DNA of 64,000 nt from Hawksworthiomyces lignivorus. Lineage: Eukaryota > Ascomycota > Sordariomycetes > Ophiostomatales > Ophiostomataceae. The position numbers were made by a program, and so were the translations under genes. The notes beneath the pieces were generated by a model, which ran no database searches, was not told the origin of the DNA, and worked only from the letters and a program-made list of their open reading frames with translations. Shown here one piece after another: positions 34,478 through 45,015 of this stretch. Position 1 is the first letter of the stretch, and every line of letters starts with the position of its first letter. The DNA is taken from contig NTMA01000020.1 of NCBI GenBank assembly GCA_002917075.1, positions 186,001 through 250,000 on the forward strand. Reading direction: 5' to 3'.

Positions 34478-37400
34478 GTACCAGCGCGGTAAACGAGATG
34501 TAATTTACTCTTACTTCATAAACCATCTATCTCCCCACCGACTTAGACGCATTTGTATTTGTTGCGCGAGCATCAACAATAAGTAAAGAGTGACCTGTCA
34601 TATCAGTATATGGAAATTTGGATGCATGATAATGTCGCGATACCACTTAGAAGATTTACTAGAAAGACGAGTGTTCTTGTCATAGAATAAAGCATTGTAA
34701 TCGACATGTTTGTCACTTTTACGTATCTGGGCTATTTACGGAGGGATGTTAAAGTTGTTCGTGGCCACCTCCACTTTTCCATACTTGCCTCTAGAAAACA
34801 GAACAACGTATGAAGACACATCATCGCTTCGTTCTTCTCAGCCGAGGATAGAAATGAACTCGTAGAGTATAGTAAGGCGCTCCTCGAGGAGCTAACAGAG
34901 GAAGCATTCGATCAGATCGATGAACCGAACATTGCCGTCCTGAGCGTCGTTTGGGTTGTAAGATGGTAGGCATCACTTAATTCTCTAGATTTCTGATTAT
35001 AGACGCGAAATAGGAGTCTAAAAGTGTCAAGCTGAGAAGTGGTCTTCAAAAGAAAAAAAAGTATTCATAAGCCCACGGCACCAGTGCGAATTCCAGCTTT
35101 TTGTCAATACGCCACCATGGTGTGTGTGACCCGCAGTGGAAGGCAAATATTATCGCTGGCGAAGTGTTTTCAATTGTTACATTCGAAATCACCACAAGAG
35201 TAACTTCGCTGCACTCTGATTTTTCTTCGTACCTCGTACAGAATGCATCATCTCTGCGTATTCCCGCAGCTGTTTGCGAAGTCAAGAGTGCTCAAAGCGC
35301 CAGAACTTCAGCGCGGGGGCAGGGATTCGCGGGTACGGTAAATTGCGCTGTTTGGGCTATCTCTGAATGCTATTCAAGGGCACCAAAGCGGTCCCGGTGT
35401 TGCAACGACCTGTACTCAAGATATATGTAATGTTTTCTATCGGTATAATCTTATATTTGTTCGAATTGCTGTTGTGCATCAGTCCCGGCTGTAGAAATGC
35501 GTCATTAGAGTTCTTTTCGATCTATGACGTTCTCGGGTGCATCTAGCTTTACCAATCGCTCTCAGGCACAATTGATTATATCGCTTGACTGCCTCGTACC
35601 TAGAATTTATTTCGCAGTGAGGGCGAAGATGATCCTCAACGCAAATCATAGCAACTCGGCCATGAGCTTGTGTGAGCCCATCATACGCAACGTATGCTCT
35701 CACCTCTTGGGTAGAACTGCGTTGATTCCCGTTGTATCGATTCAGCAATACCGCAAAGACCTGTCTTGGAGACAGAGACAAAGCCGCCAATAGTCAACAA
35801 ACGGCTTGCTCGGCGCGCTCAATAATATATATGCAGCTGAATCCTTATTTTTGGCGTACGAATACGAGCATCAAACTGCATAAGCAAGTTTCCTTTCTCG
35901 CGGCATGAACGAACTGTATCCAATCGTACTAGTAAGTGGCCTTTCCTAGTACATGTATTTTTTTGGGGGGCATTTTTGAGCTTCTGTTCGCCGTTTTTCA
36001 CATCATACCAAGGCTTGTTTTGCAAGCACTCGGTTTGAGCTCCTTCTCAGCCCACCTGTACCATCACAAAGAGATGCTAGCGCTGAATCGCCCTCCCTCG
36101 CCAGGGCTTCTGTGCGTCGACGGAGGTTCAAGTTGGACCGGTTCTCAGATATGGCGAACAAAGAAAAATAGAGCTCAACCTGCAGTAGTACTTTTTGGCC
36201 GTAAGGGGGGGAGATTTTGTTTGCATCTTCGGCATGGATGCTTACTCACTTTGAGCAGAAAGTTTGAAATTCGAAAGCTCAAAAGGTCGGTCAGATGAGA
36301 TAGAATTAAGCGACCGAACAATGATGGGCAACGACAAGGATGGGAATATGGTCGAATATGTGAAGACAAAAAAAAAAGAAGAATCGGCATCGGCACTGAT
36401 AGTGTGCACGAGTGGCCGTACTGCGGTCGTGTCGTAAGGTGCCGTTTACGAACACTAAGCTGCCGATATAGCTTTTTTTTTTTTTTTTTTTTCCCGTATC
36501 GGGCAATGTACGAGAAAGGCAGAGGGTTCCACACTTGCATTTTCGATGTAAGTTTAGGATGAGACGATTGCTAGGATGACGTCTGTCTGGACCTGGATGG
36601 ACCCTCCATCTTTTTTCGCTCTTTTCGCTTTGCTCTATTCAGTCGGGATGCGGATTTGCAGATTTCCCCATGGCGGCTTTCGTTGCCGCCGCCTGCCCCG
36701 CCGCCCAACGCCTACTATGCCACTGTGCCTGCCCAGTCCGCCTTTCCGTCCTGCACTCTTGTCTGTGCCTGCCACCCTCCATCAGCCCATCAGACCACTT
36801 TTGCAAAACACACCATAGCACCACAGACCATCTAGCCCGCGTCATTCCCTGTCTGCTGGAATGCATCGACCATGGGGAAAAGAGACTCAGTTTTGGTATC
36901 TGCGAACTTATTTTCCTTGATTCCCCGTATCGTTTCTCTCCTTTTTGCAGCTCATCCCCATCACGTGTTGATTAAAAGGCCCGTCTTCGGCCGGGTCCTA
37001 GTCCCTAGAGCAGATGGGTACAATCGGCGGAGAATATCTCGTCGATGTTGAATAGGAGAAGGAGAAATCGATCAGAAAAAACACTAAGTCCCACATGGCA
37101 AATCACGGTATACGCGGGCCTTGATACCCCCTATCCACGCAGATTATGGAATTGGCAGTCCTGCTGCAATTGGCAATTTGCCTGCTCTTCTCGCTTATGT
37201 TTCTTATCGCTCTCGTGTTGCTCTTGTACATACGCACCTGTAGCCCTTGGCCTTCATCGCCTCACCTCGTTGAACATACGAAGAATTACCTCGAATCTTT
37301 GTCTCTCGCATGTTTCACTCGAGCAGACATGACGACTTGGACCTTGATAGCATGTGAGCCAACAGATTGAAAACATGGTAAAAATGGAGAAGACAGTCAC

Positions 37401-38868
37401 TGCCCCTCTTCTTCCCACCATCGGCCTCTGAACCTGTCTGAACTGCCCAGCTGCCTTATACTTTATTACCACTTTATACTCCGTACTATGCATCCACCCT
37501 GTAGACCTTTCCCGCCAAGCTCCACTTTATCCGTCTCTTAGACATTATTGGCGTATGAAAAAAAGTTCATGATATTTATTTTTGTTAAGTTCCGGTTGAT
37601 ATTTCGTAGTGCTTTGCGCAGTTCTGATTGCTCCAGCTTGAATTAGTTGCTCGTTTTGCTGTTTTGGATCGGTGTTTCGGCACGCAGCGATTGTTTTTCA
37701 CCTATTTTCCATGGTTCCTTTACCGCAATCTTGGCCACGCCGTAAGGAGAGCAATTGAGGGGAAAAAAAAAAAAGAATTTTTTTTTTAACATCCTCCTTT
37801 TCAGTAAAATCGGATGCTTTCATTGACTCAGTGCGAAGAGACCCCCAAAAATTTACCCCCATCCCTTTATCGCCTCTCTTGCTCTCCAATGTCTGGACAG
37901 GGCTGCTGGAACGTGGCCTTGTCGGGCGGCTCCAAGTCGCAACATGCCAAGGGGGGCGTCCAGCATTGCCTCACACATCAACTGATATGTGAAGCTCCAG
38001 ACCAAGCAACGCTTTTGTCGGAGCGAAACGAAGGAGATACGCATATATTGCGCAGGCGAATGGCAGCCAGTTTTGACGGGGCTCTAGACTTGCAGAAAAT
38101 AGGATCTCACCCGCCCGCACAAAGTGACCTGATACCTCAAACATGTATGTAATAATACGTTGCTAGTACGAGCATTGCAGGACAAGTACCATGCGCCACG
38201 CATGCGCTAAGGATTGTAGCGCTGGATCGGGATACGGAGTACATCTGTTGCTCGGCCGTTCCTTCCCTTTCTTCTTTCACGTTGCTAGCTCCATATCTCA
38301 CTTATACGCAACGAAGCTAAGCTGTAGCCCGCTATGATGTATTCGTAGTTGCCCGAACTGGATAGATTGACGAGCTCTGACATCAGCTACTTTCCCCTTC
38401 CACCACCTCTCGCGCCAGCACAGGAGGAAAGCTCCCCCTCGCCTGCATTCCCTCAATTTACATATAAGAGGCCCCCTCACCGTTTTATCCTCCGCTGCCT
38501 TTGTTCTTGCCTTTTCGTATTCTCCAGAGCAAGCTCCTCTCGTCTTTTCATCCTTCCCTTTAGCTGTTGCTTTTTCGGGAAGCTCTAAGATCAAAAGCTC
38601 TTTCCCTATTTTGCTACACATTGGTTTGTGAAGCTGTTTGACTTCTCGTCAAGCTTCTCAAAACGCAAGCATTTCATTCTCATCGTAAGAATTGTCTCGG
38701 TGAGCCTCATTCACTTCGAAAGGACACGACATAAGCCTTGGACAGGCTCGGAAAAGAACCAGCCTCGCTGACTTCACCTTGCTTTCGGCTGGCTTGCTGC
38801 ATTTCATATAGGCAAGACAAATAAGCACACATAAAACGAATAGATTATAATTCATCTTCTCTGGAAGC
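34478..38868. other. Long gene-poor region upstream of phosphoketolase
   Basis: 4.4 kb. It contains an interrupted reading frame at 34706..34966 (listed separately), a 20-nt T run at 36473-36492, and CT-rich plus-strand stretches around 36570-36860 and 38380-38600 that look like leader or promoter DNA of the phosphoketolase gene. An open frame at 37146..37370 (+) could encode a 74-residue peptide with one hydrophobic helix; there is no other support for it. No RNA gene or intact mobile element was recognised. Confidence 0.5.
34706..34966 (+). pseudogene. Interrupted short reading frame, unknown family
   Basis: From the ATG at 34706 a frame runs 35 codons to a TGA (34811), then stays open for 51 more codons in the same frame to a TAG at 34967. 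The second part reads like real protein (FFSAEDRNELVEYSKALLEE, then LTEEAFDQIDEPNIAVLSVV), with acidic helix-like composition. A GTAAGA that could serve as a splice donor lies near its end. I do not recognise the family. It may be a gene remnant broken by one nonsense change, or an exon whose partners I cannot find. Confidence 0.3.
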
Positions 38869-41343
38869 ATGTCTAAGGCACTCGTCGTCGATACGGAGGC
38901 CATTCGGCCTTTTGGCCCTGCTCGTTCTACCATCACCGGCAAGCCCCTGTCGGATGAGGAAATCAAGCAGTATGACGACTACTTCTCTGCTAGTCTCTAC
39001 CTTTCCCTTGGCATGATCTACCTGCGCAACAACCCACTGCTGCGTGAACCCCTCAAGCTCGAGCACATCAAGGCCCGTCTTCTGGGCCACTTTGGCTCCG
39101 CCCCAGGCCAGATCTTCACATACATGCACTTCAACCGCCTGATCAAGAAGTATGACCTGGACGCCATCTACATCTCGGGGCCCGGCCATGGTGCTCCTGC
39201 TGTGCTGGCCCAGGCATATCTCGAGGGAACTTACTCAGAGGTCTACCCCGAGAAGTCGGAGGACCCTGAGGGCATGCAGAAGTTCTTCAAGCAGTTCTCG
39301 TTCCCCGGCGGCATTGGCTCCCACGCCACCCCAGAGACGCCCGGCAGCATCCACGAGGGTGGCGAGCTCGGCTACTCCATCTCCCACGCCTACGGTAGCG
39401 TCTTTGACCACCCTAATCTGATTGCTCTCACCATGGTCGGCGACGGTGAGTCAGAGACCGGTCCGCTGGCCACCTCATGGCACAGCAACAAGTTCCTGAA
39501 CCCCATCACCGATGGCGCTGTCCTGCCCGTTCTGCATCTGAACGGCTATAAGATCAACAACCCCACCGTGCTGGCCCGCATCAGCCACGAAGAGCTAGAG
39601 AATCTGTTCCTCGGCTATGGGTACCAGCCATACTTTGTCGAGGGCGACGAGGTCCAATCCATGCACCAAGCTATGGCCGCCACGCTTGAGCAGTGTGTCA
39701 AAGAGATCCTTGAATTCCAAAAGGAGGCCCGCACATCTGGCGTGGCTAAGCGGTACCGCTGGCCCATGATCGTCCTGCGCACCCCGAAGGGCTGGACCGG
39801 CCCGCGGAAGATCGACGACCACTACCTAGAAGGTTTCTGGCGTGCTCACCAGGTGCCAATCACTGACGTGCGTGAGAAGCCTGAGCACCTGAAGCTCCTC
39901 GAGAGATGGATGCGGAGCTACGAGCCTGAACGCCTCTTCGGCAAGGATGGTCACATTAGCAAAGAGCTCCAGTCTGCCATATGCCCCACGGGCAACCGCC
40001 GCATGAGCGCCAATCCTGTGGCCAACGGCGGTATCATCAAGAAGCCTCTCAAGATGCCCGATTTCCGCGACTACGGCGTCAAGGTTGAGAAGCCTGGTGC
40101 TACCTGGGGTGCCAGCATGAACAACATGGCCACTTTCCTGCGTGACATCATCGCTGCGAACCAGACCAACTTCCGCCTCTTCGGCCCCGACGAGACCGAG
40201 TCCAATAAGCTGGGCGCCGTTTATGGAGCCGGAAAGAAAGTCTGGCTTGGCGACTACTTTGAGGAGGACAGTGACGGTGGCAACCTGGCCCCTGCTGGCC
40301 GTGTCATGGAGATCCTGTCGGAGCACACTGTCGAGGGCTGGTTGGAGGGCTACATCCTCAGCGGCCGCCACGGCCTGCTCAACAGCTACGAGCCATTCAT
40401 CCACGTCATCGATTCCATGGTGAACCAGCACTGCAAGTGGATCGAGAAGTGCCTGGAGGTCGATTGGCGTGTAAAGGTCGCCTCGCTCAACATTCTGCTG
40501 ACGGCCGTCGTCTGGCGCCAAGACCACAACGGCTTCACCCACCAAGACCCCGGCTTCCTTGATGTCGTTGCGAACAAGAGCCCCGAAGTTGTGCGCATCT
40601 ATCTCCCTCCTGATGGGAACTGCCTGCTGTCGGTCATGGACCACTGCCTGCGCTCCAGCAACTACGTCAACGTGATCGTCTCCGACAAGCAGGAGCACCT
40701 GCAATACCTGTCCATGGAAGCCGCCATCGAGCACTGCACCAAGGGTGTGGGCATCTGGCCGCAGTTCAGTACCGATGCCGGCGAAGAGCCAGACATTGTC
40801 ATGGCATCTTGCGGCGATATCAGCACGCACGAGTCGCTGGCCGCCATTGACCTCCTCCTGCAGTACTTCCCTGACCTCAAGGTCCGCTGCGTTAACGTGG
40901 TCGACCTGTTCAAGCTGATCAGCCATGTCGACCACCCGCACGGCATGACGGACAAGGAGTACGTCTCCCTCTTCACCGCGGACAAGCCCATCATATTCAA
41001 CTTCCACTCCTACCCCTGGCTGGTGCACCGCCTGACCTACAAGCGGCCCGGCAGCCAGAACATCCACGTTCGCGGCTACAAGGAGAAGGGCAACATCGAC
41101 ACGCCGCTGGAGCTGGCCATCCGCAACCAGACAGACCGCTTCAGCCTGGCCATCGATGCCATCGACCGCATGCCGCACCTGAACAACCGCGGCGCATCCG
41201 CCCGCCAGGAACTACTCAATGCTCAGATCCAGGCCCGGAACGAGGCCTTTGAGAACGGCATCGACCCGGCATTCCTGAACAAGTGGACCTGGGGACGTAA
41301 CGCGGGCCTGTGGCAGCAGACCGTGACCAAGCTGACGAAATAG
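38869..41343 (+). CDS. XFP: Xylulose-5-phosphate/fructose-6-phosphate phosphoketolase
   Basis: Thiamine-diphosphate enzyme that cleaves xylulose-5-P or fructose-6-P with phosphate to acetyl-phosphate plus glyceraldehyde-3-P or erythrose-4-P, a carbon-saving bypass in the cytosol. Single exon, 824 residues, the usual length. Motifs: YISGPGHGAPAVLAQAYLEG, GGIGSHATPETPGSIHEGGE, GELGYSISHAYG, VGDGESETGPLATSWHSNKF (TPP/Mg site, about residue 193), FRLFGPDETESNKL, and EGYILSGRHGLLNSYEPF. The protein ends in LWQQTVTKLTK. It is unusual here in being long and intronless, consistent with the bacterial ancestry proposed for phosphoketolases, though codon use is as GC-rich as neighbouring housekeeping genes. 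The start is the only ATG near the conserved N-terminus. Confidence 0.96.
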   Translation: MSKALVVDTEAIRPFGPARSTITGKPLSDEEIKQYDDYFSASLYLSLGMIYLRNNPLLREPLKLEHIKARLLGHFGSAPGQIFTYMHFNRLIKKYDLDAIYISGPGHGAPAVLAQAYLEGTYSEVYPEKSEDPEGMQKFFKQFSFPGGIGSHATPETPGSIHEGGELGYSISHAYGSVFDHPNLIALTMVGDGESETGPLATSWHSNKFLNPITDGAVLPVLHLNGYKINNPTVLARISHEELENLFLGYGYQPYFVEGDEVQSMHQAMAATLEQCVKEILEFQKEARTSGVAKRYRWPMIVLRTPKGWTGPRKIDDHYLEGFWRAHQVPITDVREKPEHLKLLERWMRSYEPERLFGKDGHISKELQSAICPTGNRRMSANPVANGGIIKKPLKMPDFRDYGVKVEKPGATWGASMNNMATFLRDIIAANQTNFRLFGPDETESNKLGAVYGAGKKVWLGDYFEEDSDGGNLAPAGRVMEILSEHTVEGWLEGYILSGRHGLLNSYEPFIHVIDSMVNQHCKWIEKCLEVDWRVKVASLNILLTAVVWRQDHNGFTHQDPGFLDVVANKSPEVVRIYLPPDGNCLLSVMDHCLRSSNYVNVIVSDKQEHLQYLSMEAAIEHCTKGVGIWPQFSTDAGEEPDIVMASCGDISTHESLAAIDLLLQYFPDLKVRCVNVVDLFKLISHVDHPHGMTDKEYVSLFTADKPIIFNFHSYPWLVHRLTYKRPGSQNIHVRGYKEKGNIDTPLELAIRNQTDRFSLAIDAIDRMPHLNNRGASARQELLNAQIQARNEAFENGIDPAFLNKWTWGRNAGLWQQTVTKLTK

Positions 41344-41983
41344 AAGGGGGCCGCATGGCCGTAAGGAAATGATTCGGACTTTACTTGGTCTCTGGGGCTC
41401 CGGAGGATGGAATATAAAGAAAATTGTTGGCGTCTTATTTCTATAATGTTTCTCATTTCTTTAACTCGTCTCGTTACCGCGTTTTGTTCATAGTGTGTGC
41501 GGTCGCAAGTTGGTATACCGGAAATCTTTCTGTATGGGGCAGAATTCATTTTATACTTCCAGCTCAATTCAACATCTTTGATAGAATTACCACTATGTTT
41601 AATTTCCATGTTAAATGTGCATCAAGGTAAACAGTAAAAGCTGGGTGCCGCAGGTTGTATAGTTAACTTTGTAAGGTCCATTTTTAGACATGTAAGTGTG
41701 ATACAGCGAATTAGGGATCGCAAGCCCGATGTATTGGGAAAAAACTAAACCAAGAACTATTGCAGATTAACACTCTCGTAGGATTTATATTCAGTTGGTT
41801 TTAAACAGACCAATTACGAGTAAGAATAAACAAACCCCAATCTGTACGTGACACAAGTTTTATTTGTTGACGACGGGCCTGCTTATAGCTCTAGATCATT
41901 CAGATCCTGCAACAGACAACTATTTAAAAATGCAACACTCATCATTCTCACGCTTTCACAACTAGACTTCAATATCCCTTGCC
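41344..41983. other. AT-rich intergenic stretch, nothing recognised
   Basis: About 640 bp after the phosphoketolase stop, markedly AT-rich from 41580 to 41940. It ends at the start of the broken APH-like gene. It may hold the terminator region of the phosphoketolase gene; no gene is visible. Confidence 0.45.
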
Positions 41984-42868
41984 ATGGATAAATCGACGTT
42001 ACCAATTTCCGCCTTGCCCTTGACTCTATATGAAGTCGGGATTAATGGCTACAACGATACGCCCTTCAACCGCTGGAGGACCCTTTCTCAAATTGCTATT
42101 TCCAGACGTATACCTTCTCGATGACACTCCAACCCCTCAGTCATATATCTCTCTTCAACCACGCTCGTGAAATATGGCCGAACCGTCTTCCTTTCTGAAG
42201 CCTAAGCTCTACTCTTCCTAGCTTCTTTTGCGCCTGACATCCCTACTCCGAAGCTTAATTGCGCATTCCGAGATGATGAAAACGGTGTGACTTATATTGT
42301 CATGGAAAAGATTGACGGGCAACCTTTGGGTGACACTTGGAGCAAGGGATCAAGGGAGGAGAAGGATAGGTTGTTGGCACAATTGAAGGCCGTTTTTGAG
42401 GAACTGAGGGCGCTCAAGAAGCCTGCTGCAAGTGGGACTGCAGATGGCGCTGTGTGTGCCGCTGATGGGGGGAAGTTGCACGATTATCGTATAGGAAACG
42501 CCTACAGGGGAAAAGGAATGGGTCCTTTCTTGAATGAGGCAGCATTCAACCATTTCCTTCGGAACGGAGTCACGAATGCAGAACCTTTCAAAGACCCAAA
42601 GACGAAAGCAGAGATCCAAAAACTGATCGATATGCATAGAGAATTAGAGGAAAGGAAGATGGGGAGTGTATTTACACATGGGGATGTTAGCCTGAGTAAT
42701 ATTTTGGTGAAGGATTGGAAAGTAGTAGGAATCGTGGATTGTGAGATGTCTGGCTGGTATCCACGGTATTGGGAGTACACAACGGCGATGAATACAAATT
42801 ATATCAACGGATGGAGGGAGGAGATCGCGAAGTTTTTGATGAGTGGCCGCAAGAAAAAAAGAGATTGA
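41984..42868 (+). pseudogene. APH / choline-kinase-like phosphotransferase, broken by two stops
   Basis: A kinase-like phosphotransferase of the aminoglycoside phosphotransferase superfamily, common and variable in fungi. One frame runs from ATG 41984 to the stop at 42868 (295 codons) but carries TGA at 42122 and TAA at 42203. The sequence on both sides is clearly coding: LVKYGRTVFLSEA before the second stop and ALLFLASFAPDIPTPKL after it. The C-lobe is intact, with YIVMEKIDGQPLGDTW, the catalytic FTHGDVSLSNILV and VVGIVDCEMSGWYPRYWEY. The end (FLMSGRKKKRD) looks shifted; the next frame reads FDEWPQEKKRLMI. The context is AT-rich. A splice from near 42107 to near 42225 could remove both stops but would also delete conserved N-lobe sequence, so I call it a pseudogene. 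From the ATG at 42287 a 193-residue fragment remains open. Confidence 0.7.
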
Positions 42869-43419
42869 TGATTTGCGGAGAATGCTCTGTTGTGATGGGC
42901 TACGGAGGGTGTGTGTACAGAGCAACTGGGTGCAATCAGAGAGATTCAATACAGTGGATATACTTTTTAAAACTGCCTAGGTTAATTACTTTATGTGCCT
43001 TCTATTTTAGTCTAGGCACAAGGAAATATGCAAATCCACAACTTGCCATCCTGCAAAAATTGAATTCATCAAAAGTATTTGCATATTTATAATATTTCTT
43101 TCTGCTATGTGAATCGAATCAATATCGTAATACATCACATACATAGCGCCTTAGATATCAAGCGTACACAGCCTGATGCTAAACTCATATCGTACAAACA
43201 GCCACAGACCAAACCGTGCTGTACCCTCTGCACCTTTTAAACTCGTCATCTTCAAACCCGCACACTTTAGTAGATGCGTTGGGTTACGAAGACTACCCAG
43301 CGTCTTTGCCCATTCCGCAACATAGAACACTTTTGGGAACTGGCGTCACGTCCCGCACTAGTAAATCAAGATCCAGAAGCCGACCCTCAGCTCGCATCTG
43401 CCTCTTCCTCTAACCCAAA
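42869..43419. other. Intergenic, AT-rich, nothing recognised
   Basis: About 550 bp between the APH-like pseudogene and the stop of the UsgS-like gene. AT-rich up to about 43250. No gene or repeat was recognised. Confidence 0.45.
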
Positions 43420-45015
43420 TCAGCGACCTGCTACGGCCGAGTACGGCGGCGGCGGATCGTTGCTGCTGCCGCCGCTGTGGTCGTGGAGCGGCGCTGGGGG
43501 CCGATCGGGGTCCTCTTCGACCTCCTCCCAGCCGGCGGCGGCGGCATCCGACAACGGCGACGACGAGGGGTACTGCTGGCGCTGGGTGCGCTGCTCGGCC
43601 AGCCGCTTCTGGGCGGCCTGCTGGGCCTGCTGGCGCTGGTGCAGCTCGTAGCTGCTGCTGCTGCTGCCGGTGCCTGTGCCGTCGCCGGGCCCATCCGGGT
43701 CGTCGCTGCCGCTCAAAGCGGGCTGGCGGTGCAGGGCGTCGAGGTTGTCGAGGGCGAGGGCGAGGAAGGCGCGCTTGTTGTGCCAGCGCATCTGGCTGGC
43801 GGCGTAGGCGGCCTGTGTGGCGGCGTCGGCGGCGACGGCGGGGGGCGGGGGCGGGTCGGTGATCTTGGTGACGAGGTAGGCGGCGGAGGCCTCGGCGACG
43901 CCGTAGGCGAGGACGCCGACGAGGGGCACGCGCACGAGGGCGTAGAAGCCGGCGCCGAAGCCGAACAGCAGGGCCTCGCGGCTCTCGAACCAGGACCGCT
44001 TCTGCGCGGCCGTGAAGCGCACGCGCGCGAAATACGGCCCCAGCAGCTCGCGCACCAGGCTGCGCTGGCCGTAGTACGTCTGCAAAAACACGACCAGGTA
44101 GCGGCGCGGCAGGAACAGGCCGGTGCCGAAGATGAGCGTGGCCGGGCCCAGGCCCACGGCGCGCCGAAAGGTCCAGAAGCTGGCCGCCGGCAGCACGAAG
44201 CGGCCGACCACGGGCACGTACGACAGCGCAAACACGGCTAGCGAGATGCCCGCCTTGCGCCCGAAGCGCACCAGGAAGCGCACCACCGCGCCGCGGCTGC
44301 CGCCGGGAAACGAGCCCGCGCCCGTGCCCGCGCCGCCCGCCTTGCGGCTGCTGCTCACCGCCGCATAGGCCCGCAGGTTCTCGTAGTAGCGATGGCGCGG
44401 GTCTACCAGGCTGACCTCGTCGTTCTTGTGCTTCTGGGCGTAGGTGTAGTCGACCCACTGCAGCGACTGCATGAAGAGGTCGTCCAGGGCCGGGCTGACG
44501 TGGCGCATCAGCGTCATGAGAAACAGCGGCACCTGCAGCACGTACTCCTGCAGGAAGCGCAGGCTGTCAAACAGCGTGTCGTCCCACGTAACGGCGTCGA
44601 GGCTGATGACGAAGGAGAGGAACCACAGGGCGACGCGCAGGGCGATGATCTAGTCGGCGCGAAGGGAGAGAGTTCAGCACGTCTACTACGCGACACAGTG
44701 CCTCGTTGAATAGAGCACTAGGAGAGGACCTACCGGAATCTCAATCAGTACCCGGATAGCGATGCCACATCCCACGGCGATGGCCGCCTGGCGGTAGTGC
44801 TGGGTCGTCCATAGGCCCGGGTTCTGAAGGGCTCTCTGGGCTATGATCAGTTAGACGCGCGAAGTCTTTCTTCTATATGACCCACGACCCATGGAGTACT
44901 CTCTGAAGAGCCACAGAGACAGGCACATACCTCCCACGAACGTCAGTTGCGCCCCTCGCAAGATGGCGTCGAAGTCGAACCGAGAAAAGTCTAGAAACTC
45001 TTCTTTGGTAACCAT
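43420..45015 (-). CDS. UsgS-type multi-pass transmembrane protein
   Basis: Fungal membrane protein resembling those annotated as UsgS; molecular role unknown. Exons 45015..44931, 44840..44734 and 44649..43420; introns of 90 and 84 bp; 473 residues. Splicing joins FDFDAILRGAQLTFVG to AQRALQNPGLWTTQHYRQAA and then IPIIALRVALWFLSFVISLD, giving one continuous conserved N-terminal region. Several hydrophobic segments follow (VLQVPLFLMTLM, ISLAVFALSYVPVVGRFVLP, ATLIFGTGLFLPRRYLVVFL, and a Gly/Ala-rich one near residue 270). The C-terminal 130 residues are Gln/Ser/Pro-rich and end in DPPPPYSAVAGR; PPPY is a potential WW-domain ligand. Very GC-rich. Family name is from memory of fungal annotations; topology is from hydrophobicity. 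Confidence 0.72.

Noticed and set aside
39826..41178. 450-codon minus-strand frame opposite phosphoketolase
   Set aside because: Val/Asp/Leu-rich artefact of codon bias; the plus-strand enzyme is unambiguous.
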